Of a DNA stretch of 64,000 bases, positions 42,701 to 54,206 are shown one piece after another (within the stretch, counting starts at the first letter, position 1; each line of letters opens with the position of its first letter). Location: contig NC_087106.1 in NCBI RefSeq assembly GCF_963855985.1, positions 7,423,001-7,487,000 of the forward strand, given 5' to 3'. Made by a program: the position numbers and the translations under genes. The notes under the pieces were generated by a model. The model was not told the DNA's origin. It made no database searches and was given only the letters and a program-made list of their open reading frames with translations. This DNA comes from Ostrinia nubilalis (taxonomy: Eukaryota; Arthropoda; Insecta; Lepidoptera; Crambidae).

Positions 42701-42883
42701 CTGACCTACATAAATATTTTTATATGACTGAAAGATATTATGTGAAAAGACACCCAGACTATTTAAGAAGCTCAAACATAATTGAAGTCTGTAAAAAAAT
42801 TAAAAACATCTCATTTTTGTTGCAGGTACTGCTGACATTACTGGCTACAATTTTTTGTAAGAAATAATGCGTAGGTACTAGAA

Positions 42884-43039
42884 CTTACGCCCATATTCAC
42901 AAACGATGCTTGCTTAAGTGACGCGCAGCAAATCGAACGCACAGCGTTGAATTCAGCTCTGTGATTGGTTCGTGTGTCACCCTGTGCGTCCACGCGCACT
43001 GTGAGACCTCATAGTTATGTTCGTGAATACGGACGTTAG
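42884..43039. mobile_element. 156-bp MITE with imperfect 22-bp TIRs
   Basis: Left CTTACGCCCATATTCACAAA, right the complement of CTAACGTCCGTATTCACGAA. The interior is GC-richer than its flanks. The minus-strand frame at 42897-43133 lies largely inside it and is not a gene. Confidence 0.65.
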
Positions 43040-45055
43040 ACTCAAAGATTCGAATAGAAAAAAAAAGGAAAAAAACGATGTATGTGCTTACTCCTTTTTG
43101 ATTACACCTCCCATAAATACTCATTAGGACCACACGGCTTATTAACCAACTTTATGGATGCTGTACATAAATTTACATCTGTTACTGTATATTTATTACA
43201 TTCGCAACGTAACGTAATCTGGGTAACTGTGCCGAGCGAATCTTCCGTGAGAGCTCTACCAGATCCGAATGAGGCATTGTTTTTTCTATACGAGTATATT
43301 CGCTAAAATTCGGTATGTTAAGTACAAATTGGTTTCATCCGTTCTTTTTAGAAGTTGTTTAAGTACTTTAACCCTTTCGAATCGAATGGCACGCACTTGT
43401 GTCCCACGCAACTTATGAAGGAACAAAGTTTTTTGAAGTAAGATAGAAGACGGATGACTCAAACCCATTCTAGGTTATCACTTTATAAACTTCTGGATAT
43501 TATATTAGCAAAATGAACTAAATGTTCTTGTAATTGAGTGGTAAATATGTATTATTATTAAATAAGTAAATTGGTAACCCTTATCGTACAAACAAAATGA
43601 CATACATAAATTTCAACATTTTAATTCTTTTTAATCAATGGTGTCAAAATCCACATATCAAAATTCAATAAAAGTTAAAGATCTGACGTTACATACTGAC
43701 ATTTTTAATAATCTTAACCAATTTTACAAAAACATCTCTTAGTACCTATATTTTCCGATGACGCAATATTCTTTAGCTTTTTGCCGCCAAACCGTTGACA
43801 TTTGATTCAAAAGCGAACAATCAATCAGTCTGCGGTCAGGATCGTTATTAACGGACTCAATTACGCCAACAATGCGCTAAGTTACTTAACGCTTCGGATC
43901 AGCTGATTCTACTCCCACGCCGCATCTTTCGTTAGACTAACCTAACTAATTCGCCATTGTCTTGTTACAAATTACAGATGGGCACACCATTTTGAATTAT
44001 TGATACGGAAATGAACTTAAATAATTTAGATTTAGATACGGAAACAAATTGGTGAAGTACAATAAGGGTTATCTAAATTGTGATCGAATACGGACTTTGT
44101 TTACAAATCGCTTTGTCCGGTGCCTACAGTAACTACGTTTTAGTTGTAAGGTTATTCTTAAGTAGGTACTTACCTAAGTACATCTGTTTTTTTTTTTAAA
44201 CAATTTGATGCTGACTGTACCTACCTACAAATAATCTTAGCACACAAAAGACAAATAGCTCCAAGATATTCAAAATGGCACTTGCGAGCTAAAATTGAAA
44301 TTGGTTAACATTAAACGTTAACAGAAATAATTGCATTACATAGCTAATCCGGCATTTACCTGCACAATAATGAGATAAACCAAAATATTTGTTACAAAAA
44401 CCCTAAATGTGAAGGTTCTTACGAAGAGTTGAGCCTCCATGATAATTATAGTTTAATCGCATGGAATAACAGAACGAAACATGTAATTTAATCGATTGAG
44501 AAATCAATCGATGTGCGTTTAATCGGTTGCGATCGTATCGATATCTTAACCTATCTATTGACACAACAGAGTAGTTATTAGGCAAATATTTGGAATGCTA
44601 TCTGTCATCTTTCGAAACAAAAGGGCCACCCACCTTGATGAGCCTATATTACGATAATTTCAGTGCAGCAGAAGACTTAAAAGGCATAATTGATTACATT
44701 TAACGTCTCTTACTTACAAAAATGAATAATGATCGCGTAGATGATTCATGTTGATCATCATGAACATTTACTCTAGCTTATTCCCGTGACTCCGCCCGCT
44801 TTTTTGGCGCTTCATAGAATCTATAGCGCTCCTGAGGTCAATACTCGTACCGTAGTAAGATCTAAAGGTGATTATACCTAGTACCTACTTAGCTCTTTAT
44901 TTCTCCTATTGTAAATAAATATGTTACAGCAAAACGTATACAGAATAGAGTTATATTTACTTAACCTACTAGGTATAGTAAGTAAGGATCGCATATGCAA
45001 AAATCATCAATTAGTACTTTCTTTTTAACATTCAAAGTAAAAGTAATATAAAGAA
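43040..45055. other. Unassigned non-coding stretch
   Basis: No gene supported. Small frames at 43082-43306 (+) and 43286-43468 (-) have no domain. Confidence 0.45.
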
Positions 45056-45242
45056 GAACGGTCACGCCCCATACAAAAAAAACCCAGACCCGACAGAAAC
45101 GAGACATACCTCAGTTTTATTGTCTTGTCTTAATTAGTTAAATTATATATTTTTTATATTCAAAATCTATGTATAACACCAAAATATTACCCTTTGTATT
45201 TGTTCAGGCGATATACAAAACTAATACAAAATGCCTATTTAT

Positions 45243-45614
45243 CACCAAAATTGGTAAATGTATGTACCTTAATGTCTATTACAGCTGCTAAGGAATGTAT
45301 CTAGGTGACCTAGAGATATAGCCGGATTATACAGGGTGGTTATACATATGAAACGATAAGTGATCTCACTCGATTATTTCTAAACTATACAAGATATCAA
45401 AAACTATTTACTGATTCTGAAAGTGCTTCACGAGCTCTTTCAAATGGTACCAATAATAGGTTACAGATTATGGAAGCTGGTAACATTGAATTTTTGGATT
45501 TTGTAACTTCTCGTTTCCACCCTGTATACTCCGGCTGTATCTCCAGGTCACCTAGATACATTCCATACCAGCTGTAATAGACATTAAGGTACATACATTT
45601 ACCAATTTTGGTGA
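45243..45614. mobile_element. Foldback element inserted in the left arm
   Basis: Ends CACCAAAATTGGTAAATGTA and the complement TACATTTACCAATTTTGGTG. The arms of about 95 bases include GTATCTAGGTGACCT and a central ACAGGGTGG/CCACCCTGT pair at 45331 and 45525. It is absent from the right arm (50093-51112) but present at the same point in the third copy at 63891. Confidence 0.75.
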
Positions 45615-45774
45615 TAAATAGAAGAGAATGTCTCCAACTTCCTCATTGGCCCTAGAGCAATTCCAAGTATACCATCAATAAAAGCCTAATTAGAGTCATC
45701 AAACCTCTCAGTCATTCAATTAGAGCCATTAGAACTTCATAACTATGAGTTGTTTTCTATGTGTAAGCTGAGGA

Positions 45775-46130
45775 CACGTGTCTCCAGCTGACACATCTGT
45801 ATCTTCGTAAATATTTATGCTACGATAATGTATTATACCTCAAAAATTACAGTCGAATCCAAATAGTAGGCTTTCCACTTTTCAAGACTTTAGCTCAAAT
45901 ACTGTTAAAACCACGATCAAAAAACTATGTGCGAGCTGGAGTACCGTGTCTCCAGCTTACACATCTGTATCTTCGTAAATATTTAAGCTACATCAATGTT
46001 TTATATCTCATAAATTAAAGTCGAATAAAAAAACCCGACTTCAATTCTTTCAAAGCTTTATTTCGAACCGTTTTCGAACTACGAACCGATACGTATGTGT
46101 AAGCTGGTGACACGTAACACACGGTGAATT
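45775..46130 (+). repeat. Internal repeats of arm D (GTAAGCTGGAGACACG motif)
   Basis: Two direct units share ACACATCTGTATCTTCGTAA then ATATTTA, near 45796 and 45960. Each is preceded by a short palindrome: GAGGACACGTGTCTCCAGCT, and AGCTGGAGTACC before GTGTCTCCAGCT. A third GTAAGCTGGTGACACGT lies near 46097. The same features are kept in the right arm. Confidence 0.7.
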
Positions 46131-46638
46131 ATTAAAACCGTATAAGTTAGAGTTGCGTTTTAAAGATCAAATAATTCGTTATAATTGAAGTACACACGAG
46201 ACATAATTTCAAATCTCTAGGCCTCTTAGTTTCAGAATTAAAAGCCAAAAACTATTTTCCCGCCAAATAATTCAAATAATATGGGTCGACTGCGACGTTG
46301 CCGTTCCGTGCGTCCACTAGAGCAGTCGAATTTGAACCTAAAAACTAGTACTGTTTGAATCATTTTTATTTGTAGTTTAAATCATTTAATTTCGATTATA
46401 AGAATTTTAGACTAGGAGCCGGCTGATTTCTGTATTGAGTACTTAATAACCTATATTTTATTAATAAGAAAAAGCTAGGTAAAACAAAATTATATTTTAA
46501 TATACAAGTATAATAACGAACTTGTTTTCAAAGACTCAAATATTTGTGGCGTTTCTAAACGCAACCACTTTAATTTTTATTTAAATACCGTGAAGTCCCA
46601 CGATTCTGCCACGTCAAGTGGCAAAAATGGGCAACAAC

Positions 46639-47255
46639 TATACAGGGTGGAAACGTTAAGTGATCTCACTCGATTATTTCTTAACTATACAAGATATTAA
46701 AAAACTGGTTACTGATCCTGAAAGTGCTTAATGAGCTCTTTCAAACGGTACCAATAATAAGTTACAGAATAAACTGGATCTATCTGAAAATTCAATGTTT
46801 CCAGCTTCCATACTAAATGTATGCCAGACACACAATATTAGAAGTGTAATTTTTTTAATTTAATAATAAATACTTAAAATAAACTCGTAAATTGTATTCT
46901 TATTTTAAATTATTAATGAAAAACATTGGTTTTAGGCTTTACTTGCTATAATATTGTCAAGAGATGAGTGTCATGACTGTGGTAGTACTAAATGTATGGA
47001 AGAAGGAAACATTGAATTTTTGGTTAGATCCAGTTTATTCTGTAACCTATTATTGATACCATACCATTGGATAGAGCTTGTGAAGCACTTTTAGAATCAG
47101 TAATCAGTTTTACGATATCATATGTAGTTTTTAAAATAATGTGACTTTACCAAATGTATGGAAGCTGGAAACATTGAAGTTTCGGATAGATCCAGTTTAT
47201 TCTGTAACCTATTATTAATACCGTTTGAACCGTTTGATAGAGCTCATGAAGCACT
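46639..47255. mobile_element. Foldback element, ACAGGGTGG family
   Basis: Begins TATACAGGGTGGAAACG. The block containing GCTCTTTCAAACGGTACC and ACAGAATAAACTGGATC (46735-46800) recurs inverted twice, near 46975-47060 and 47160-47250. This gives one arm and two stacked opposite arms. A relative of the same block is at 45410-45480. The right end is lost; a piece of the 37105-type MITE follows at 47264-47288. Confidence 0.65.
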
Positions 47256-47480
47256 TTCAGGATTTTCCAATCGCGAAAGCCCTCATTGAATTCTTCTTCT
47301 TTTGTTGAAAAAAAAAAAATTAACAATATTAACATCACAAATCACAATCACTACTAAGACATCACAAAATAGACGAAACACAGCATTTTGCACAGAATTG
47401 GCCGTAAGGATCTATATCCATAGCCGTAAAACTTGTATTAAAAAAAAAGATGACAGTTGACTGCAATATTGAGAAACAGT

Positions 47481-47873
47481 CAGTGTTGCCAGAAGGTTAC
47501 TTTTGTAACCTTTTAGCTGATTTTTGAACTGCTTTGGTTACTTTTAGGTTACACTAATGAAAAGGTTACTTTTAGGTGATTTTTCGGAATTTGTAGAATT
47601 AACTTTTACAGGTTATTCAGTAAAAAAATATTAATAGTGTCAATTTACAAATTATTTAAATTGAAACGTGACACTCAAAATGTTGATGATTTCCAATTAA
47701 TTTTAACACTTTGTATGAATTTTGGCTGATTGGTAAGATAAGAGTCGAAGATGAAAGTTGTTAGTACGAATCAGCTTTATGAATCAATATGATAATAATA
47801 TCAATCGCACGTGTGAGGGTTACTTTTTTTTCTATTTCTGGTAATTTCTGACAAGACCCTACTGGCAACACTG
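47481..47873. mobile_element. hAT-type MITE, 393 bp
   Basis: Perfect 12-bp ends CAGTGTTGCCAG and CTGGCAACACTG, flanked by the 8-bp direct repeat GAAACAGT at 47473-47480 and 47874-47881. An 8-bp duplication with CA..TG ends is the hAT signature. The left interior has GGTTACTTTTAGGTTAC repeats. No transposase frame. Confidence 0.9.
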
Positions 47874-47977
47874 GAAACAGTTTAAGTTTAGTTAGTAAAA
47901 TATGATCTGTGGTAATTAAATAGATTAATTAGATTTACGAATCTCTGATGGATGAGTGATACCCGACCCGAGGTTTC

Positions 47978-48810
47978 CGCCAACTGGGACCGCAATCAAC
48001 TAGGACCGCGGTCCCAATCGCCAGATCAGTAAAAATTAAATACTTTTCTGGGACCATTCATAAAGGACAATGATCAAAAATGTATGGAGTGTGGTCCAAA
48101 TGTCAACCACCACCTATGTAGTAAAATAGTCTACTAAATACTGATTCATTATAACCAAACCGCAATCAAAAATATGCTGTCAGTAAAAAGTTTAAGACTG
48201 AATGAAAAGTCATGTTTTTACCTTTTCATCTGAAAATTAATGTTCTTGATATCATTCTATCCATCGCACATTTCGGATTAATCTATGCATATTATGTCAT
48301 GTCGCTTAGTGTGCCGTGTTAGATTCTCGCTAAAATAAAAAAAAACTCAGAAGAAAGACAACAATATTGGAATTATGGTCGGGTGGTCGCTGCTCCGCCC
48401 CTATTGGTTGTAGGGTGATGTTATATAACCTAAAACCATCCTTGATAAATGGGCTATCCATAACAAAAAGAATTTTTCAAATCGGACCAGTAGTTCCTGA
48501 GATTAGCGCGTAAACTACTACAATTTTTCATACAGTCATAACTTTTTACTGACAGTTTATTTATTTTTCGTCCCATACTGAAAGTTAATCTCTATTTAAT
48601 GGACCATAAGCCAATATAGGTCTCATTAGTGGTGGACATTTGGACCACTTTTGGTCATTGTCCTTTTAGTACGATACCGATTTTGGAATGAATAATATAT
48701 TTTTTTAAGTTATCTATGAGTGAACCTAGTCGCTGGAAGAAAAATATTTAATTTTTATCGATCCAGCGACTGGGACCACTGTCCCAGTTAATTGCGGTCC
48801 CAGTAGCCGG
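47978..48810. mobile_element. 833-bp TIR element, non-autonomous
   Basis: Left arm CCAACTGGGACCGCAATCAA (from 47980) and right arm the complement of TACTGGGACCGCAATTAACT match over about 48 bases with some mismatches. Subterminal sequences are also loosely inverted (TGGTCCAAATGTC near 48091, GGACATTTGGACCA near 48637). An RTE-like phrase (TTTTTCAAATCGGACCAGTA, 48473) lies inside. No frame of interest. Confidence 0.65.
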
Positions 48811-49020
48811 AATCTACGGCCCGATCGCGAACGTCTTCGCTTTCGCTTCGCGAAGCCCACACTCGGCCTCGTCGGCACGCGCACCGACGATCGCCAAACG
48901 GCTAGAGTACCTTCTGTACTCGCCACTCTGCCCGGTGAAGCTGGAAAAGCTCCTCCAGCTACCAGCGCGCGTCCCTTCAAAAAAAAAAAAAAAAGCCGGA
49001 AACCTCCCCGACCCGACCGT
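48811..49020. repeat. GC-rich retroposon-like fragment with poly-A tract
   Basis: About 200 bases of strongly GC-rich sequence (GGCCCGATCGCGAACGTCTT, CTCGGCCTCGTCGGCACGCG) with a run of about 16 A at 48979-48994. One plus frame stays open through it and the poly-A (RQTARVPSVLATLPGEAGKA). A minus frame of 84 codons is also open. Base composition alone explains open frames here. It may be a fragment of a retroelement ORF; unidentified. Confidence 0.4.
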
Positions 49021-49052
49021 GGATCACCAGTATTCTACTACACAGTAAAGTA

Positions 49053-49253
49053 TAGGGTAAGGTGGGGCACAATGTTACAATGCATATTTCTCCGTCCCTT
49101 TCTATTAGTTGTATGATGTTCAGCGGCTCAGTTCAGCAGCTCTTATGAGCTTGACAAACGTGTATACCAACATCATACAACTAATAGAAAGGGACGGAGA
49201 AATATGCATTGTAACATTGTACCCCGTGTAACATTGTGCCCCACCTTACCCTA
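49053..49253. mobile_element. 201-bp MITE, near-perfect hairpin
   Basis: TAGGGTAAGGTGGGGCACAA at the left and its complement at the right. Arms of about 70 bases are perfect complements except for a 17-base extra copy of ACAATGTTAC-type sequence in the right arm. The central loop is about 50 bases. Confidence 0.9.
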
Positions 49254-49699
49254 CCTAGGTTATTAAAAGTTGATCGATCTGTGATAAATAATTTACCTGA
49301 TTAATTAGTTTTATGAAGTAGGAATTTTATTTCATTAGTGATACCCGACAAGAACGTAGATCATCGGATTTCTAGTAAAGTGTATCTACCTTAATTATTA
49401 AAAATGTTAATTGATCTGTGATAATAATCGAGCTGAATAAAAACGTTTTTGATTGTTATTTTAGTATTTCATTCTAGCTATTATATTTCCAAGAATAACC
49501 TGGTTTTGCCATGTCTGAATACAGTTTTTTTTTCGGTTTCGGTAAAACCGGTTTTGTGACCCCCTAAATCCCACCCTTACGTTCATATAAAAAGAATGTG
49601 CGTAATCTATACGTACATAAGGCACCTAAAATAATAGAGAGGAAAGAATTGATTGTATTGAACAATGAACCGTCTCAGCTATAAAAGACCCACTAAACT

Positions 49700-49760
49700 G
49701 AACTGTCCCACCAAACACATTGATAGGGGGCGCCACCATTGTTCACCTGTACAAGGTTTC
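49700..49760 (+). repeat. Dispersed repeat C fragment
   Basis: AACTGAACTGTCCCACCAAA, ACATTGATAGGGGGCGCCAC. Same family as 37945 and 40015. Simple truncated piece. Confidence 0.5.
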
Positions 49761-49869
49761 CCAAAAAGTACTGTCAAGCCGAAGCCCAGAGGTAGAGTAT
49801 CACTAGGGCTACCCGAATACTCGATTTTTTCAAGTTATTTATAATTTTCAGATGATATGATAATGATGA

Positions 49870-50025
49870 AAATCTTTATCATTTTTCAAAAACTGGGATA
49901 AAATCTATCCTACGTCCTTTCCCGGGACTCAACCATTTCTATGCCAAATTTCATCAAAATCGGTTCAGTGGTTTAGGCGTGAAAGCAAGACAAAGTTACT
50001 TTCACATTTATAATATTAGTATAGA
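49870..50025 (+). repeat. RTE-like LINE 3' end
   Basis: TATCCTACGTCCTTTCCCGG, then TTTCATCAAAATCGGTTCAG and TAATATTAGTATAGAT. This is a familiar 3' tail in lepidopteran genomes. No coding part. Confidence 0.65.
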
Positions 50026-50092
50026 TGCAATGTTTTTGCCTCGATTAAATAAAACATTGTGATCAAAATAAAAACTTATTATCAAAATATTT

Positions 50093-51112
50093 TATAGGTT
50101 ATTAGGTACTCAATACACAAATCAGCCGGCTCCTAGTCTAAAATTCTTATAATCGAAATTAAATGATTTAAACTACAAATAAAAATGATTCAAACAGTAC
50201 TAGTTTTTAGGTTCAAATTCGACTGCTCTAGTGGACGCACGGAACGGCAACGTCGCAGTCGACCCATATTATTTGAATTATTTGGCGGGATAATAGTTTT
50301 TGCCTTTTAATTCTGAAACTAAGAGGCCTAGAGATTTGAAATTATGTCTCGTGTGTACTTCAATTATAACGAATTATTTGATCTTTAAAACGCAACTCTA
50401 ACTTATACGGTTTTAATAATCCACCGTGTGTTACGTGTCACCAGCTTACACATACGTATCGGTTCGTAGTTCGAAAACGGTTCGAAATAAAGCTTTGAAA
50501 GAATTGAAGTCGGGTTTTTTTATTCGACTTTAATTTATGAGATATAAAACATTGATGTAGCTTAAATATTTACGAAGATACAGATGTGTAAGCTGGAGAC
50601 ACGGTACTCCAGCTCGCACATAGTTTTTTGATCGTGGTTTTAACAGTATTTGAGCTAAAGTCTTGAAAAGTGGAAAGCCTACTATTTGGATTCGACTGTA
50701 ATTTTTGAGGTATAATACATTATCGTAGCATAAATATTTACGAAGATACAGATGTGTCAGCTGGAGACACGTGTCCTCAGCTTACATATAGAAAACAACT
50801 CATAGTTATGAAGTTCTAATGGCTCTAATTGAATGACTGAGAGGTTTGATGACTCTAATTAGGCTTTTATTGATGGTATACTTGGAATTGCTCTAGGGCC
50901 AATGAGGAAGTTGGAGACATTCTCTTGATAAATAGGCATTTTGTATTAGTTTTTATAATATAACGCCTGAACAAAAACAAAGGGTAATATTTTGGTGTTA
51001 TACATAGATTTCGAATATAAAAAATATATAATTTAACTAATTAAGACATGACAAAAAAACTGAGGTATGTCTCGTTTCTGTCGGGTCTGGGTCACAGATG
51101 ACCGTTCTTCTT
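50093..51112 (-). repeat. Large inverted duplication, right arm (repeat D copy 2)
   Basis: Reverse complement of 45056-46457 without the 45243-45614 insertion. It ends GGTCACAGATGACCGTTCTT at 51091-51110, where the left arm reads CGCCCCATAC instead of the palindromic GGTCATCTGTGACC, so the left arm is altered at its tip. No gene. Confidence 0.88.
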
Positions 51113-54100
51113 TAGTTTCAAATCATTTCAGATTTGTTATGCTTTCGTCGACACCGATCGTAGTTTGGAAGATTAAAATAAATCCTAGATTCAATGACTA
51201 AAAATGATGCTGCTATATCTATCCTAGGTGTGAAAGAAGTGATACAAACGGCGCCGCGAAAAAATAATATATTGTGAAGGCTATAAACATTAACATCCGT
51301 CTCGAAATACAACACTTATGTACAAAGCTTTAAATAGTTTTTTTAAAACATTTTAAGTGTGTCCTCAATATAAAATTTTGACATTTGACTTTGTTGTACT
51401 TAGCACATGCCATAAAAAGCAATCACCAATCAAATGCTAATCAATCCATCATGTGAGGATATCGATGTTGTTTAAAAATTAATTAGCTAATAAATACCAA
51501 AAGCCGCTCATTGAGTCATCAATACGCCCATACAAAGTTTTTCATTGTAGCTTTTTGTCACACCGAATAATTATAATATTGATTTCTGATTATTGATTGA
51601 GAATAAATGGTTAATAGGTCTTACACCTACTCGTACATACAATTAATATTTCGCTTATAACTACAGGAAACCATATTGAAAAACACACATCTAATTACAA
51701 AGGCTTATTTTAATTCGAAGCTTTCAAAGGCTTTTTTTTCTTCTTTTTTTCAAGGCAAGAGCTTCCTCGTTGTGGATAAAAAAAAATAGTTTCAGTATTA
51801 TTGAAATGAAATATGAATAAAATTGATAACATAAAAATAAAATTCAAATTATAACGTTCTCACAGTAAATCTCATTATTGTAATCCTCAAATAGACTCAA
51901 AAACTACACGTTGCGAGTATTTACCAAAAGATGTGCCCATCAACATAATGCAATCGAAATTCTCATAATTATAGCTCTACCATAGACCAAAATGATGTTT
52001 AGACATGGCTGATTAAATAGGTCAGTAGCGACCTCTACAATTTGCCACAAAACAATCAGTGTCTTAGAAATGTCAGAATTAGTTTTAGACTTTAGTTACT
52101 AATTATACGGTATCAAATTTCATGCTAAATGCTGATCAGGAAGTCATAATTAATTAAATATTATGCAAGTTTATCATAGAAATAGATTGATTAAAATATA
52201 ATTTTGATCTAATAACATTTAATAATGACAAAACCTGCAGAGAATGAGATATTTTCCACGAAATAAAAGTCATAGTGTCATTATTTTCCTTCATTCAAAG
52301 ATATTTTTAATATCAGACCCATTGGAAGAAGTCGCATCCTGTTTTGGCTATTATAGCGTTTTAAGAAGGCTATTTAGTTAATGTCACTAATATGTTATAT
52401 TATTGCGGTTAAATATGTACTCAGGATATTTAAAATGCAATACAAGCAAAGGTCATCTGTGTGATGATTGGAATAATAATAAGTTTCGACGCATTATGAG
52501 TGTCATAAAATTATATGCGTAGGCGTACGTTGACATAATATTCGCGATACGTAACAAAGTATTGGATTTCGTTTTGCAATATTCGGCAGTTTTTGACAAT
52601 TTTATGGCGATTTGTTTTGACATGATTTATTGGAAAAGAGAGTCAATTAAATTAAGGACATCATTCATTTGAATATGGTATTGGGTCAAGATATGAATAT
52701 TCAGTAAACTGGACCTTATTAGTTTGTAATTAATTGTTTTTGTTTTGATTTGTGGTACCATTTTAAATGTTAACAGTTCCAAACATAACAAGGTAAAAGA
52801 TTGAGTTCTACAGCCATGAGAAATATAGCTGATATTTTGCAAACAATAAAACAGTAATGAAAGTTAATATGAAGCCATTAAGGCTAAACAATTAAGTCTA
52901 TAAACAGAAAATGTCTAGTCTAGACCATCGCTATTTGGTGTTGAAACTCCAAACATTGCAGTGAGTCTCCATGTAAGAGCCAATACGCCCACACCCTTAG
53001 CTACATATGAGACAGCTTATTAATACTTCCATTTATTTTTAACTTAATAGGTTTTGAATAAACAAATATTAACACATTATACTTCGAGTATTGTTTTGCA
53101 ACATCCTGAATTTACACGTCCACAAACAACCGGTAAAACTAAACAAAATAAAAGAGTTTAGCAAAATTGCAGTTGCGTGTTTATCTAAAATATTTAGTTT
53201 ACTTATCAGAAAGCACGAGGTATTAATTAATATAAGAAATATTTACAATTTGATACACATCCGCAATGAGTTTAAAATTTAATTTAATTAACTAAGTGCG
53301 ACAAAAAATATTACTTTCTTCTTTCTATACCGCACTATCTGACACTTAACACTTTAACAGCCGTGTCAAATCGGAGCTGCGCTTGCACATGTCTCGGTGC
53401 GTCACATAACGTCAAGTGTGTATCGTAGCCAAAACAAACATCGACAGATTCGTCTCACACTCGGCAAAAGCGAAAGTAACTACGTAACATTACCTACTAA
53501 TACCTCTTGTATACATTTTGTTAAAAACGGCTAGTTTTGCATCTGTTAAAGAACTGGTAACTCTATGTTTTCGTGACTAACAAAAATTTTGCACGCAAGT
53601 CAATGTAAGTAAGTCCAAGTCAAAACTAATGTAGGTATTTAGACTGTTTAGAACTTTAGACAGTGGCTACAAATCATCAAATACTTTAAAGTTGCAGTCG
53701 CAGTTTGCAAGTCTAAAATAACCTGCTTATTCCAAATCACGAATTTCTGATTGAAACATGGTCCAGTCTTCCCCACATTTTACAGCTCTCAGATAGAAGA
53801 AGAAAATGAAAAGTTTGAATCGATTGATAATAATAAATTGGACTTAATCCTTTACTAACCAGCTCTTCAATGATCTGGTGTAATATCAATTATACCATCA
53901 TCAATCATCTGTGAATCACTCTTGATGTAGTCAAAAAGTCATTAAGTACTTTTGTTGCATCATTATTTTCGCCAGTCATGATGGTTTCCATATGTTATAT
54001 TGATTATTACAACTGTTTTGTTTGTGCTACCGGAAATGTACGCAAAAGTGTTAATTATTTCTTTAAACCATTCTATTTTCTACACAAATCACATTATAAT

Positions 54101-54165
54101 ATACGAGTAGTCACATAGTCCTACATATAGGACATAGTGAAAAACCATTTTCCAGATGTAGGATG
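51113..54165. other. Unassigned AT-rich non-coding stretch
   Basis: No gene or element recognised. Small frames at 51118, 52627 and 53091 show no domain. A slightly GC-richer patch at 53370-53480 is not open. Confidence 0.5.
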
Positions 54166-54206
54166 TTTACAGTTACGGTCAAAGTTAGGTGGGGCAATTC
54201 AGCCTA
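54166..54206. mobile_element. MITE family A, right-end fragment
   Basis: TTACAGTTACGGTCAAAGTT then AGGTGGGGCAATTCAGCCTA, the right third of the family A element in the orientation of copy 3. Confidence 0.65.

Larger units (their letters stand above)
45056..46457 (+). repeat. Large inverted duplication, left arm (repeat D copy 1)
   Basis: Starts AGAACGGTCA and runs through ACCCAGACCCGACAGAAACG, TTAGAGTCATCAAACCTCTC and GCCGGCTGATTTCTGTATTG to about 46457. It is the reverse complement of 50093-51112 with only scattered differences, apart from an extra foldback element at about 45243-45614. A third copy begins at 63718. No coding frame. Its own ends carry no obvious TIR. Confidence 0.88.

Noticed and set aside
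42826..42856. A 31-base candidate mini-exon with TTTTTGTTGCAG acceptor and GTAAGA donor encoding VLLTLLATIF
   Set aside because: Splice-like sites this short arise often in AT-rich DNA, no partner exon with a start codon was found, and the candidate first exon at 27.5 kb has no ATG. Too weak to annotate.
48726..48980. 84-codon minus-strand arginine/valine-rich frame
   Set aside because: It lies in a GC-rich repeat where stops are rare in all frames and partly in a TIR arm. No domain.
45056..51112. Maverick/Polinton giant transposon with ~1-kb TIRs
   Set aside because: The loop is only 3.6 kb and holds no polymerase, integrase or capsid-like frames, so the inverted arms cannot be assigned to that group.
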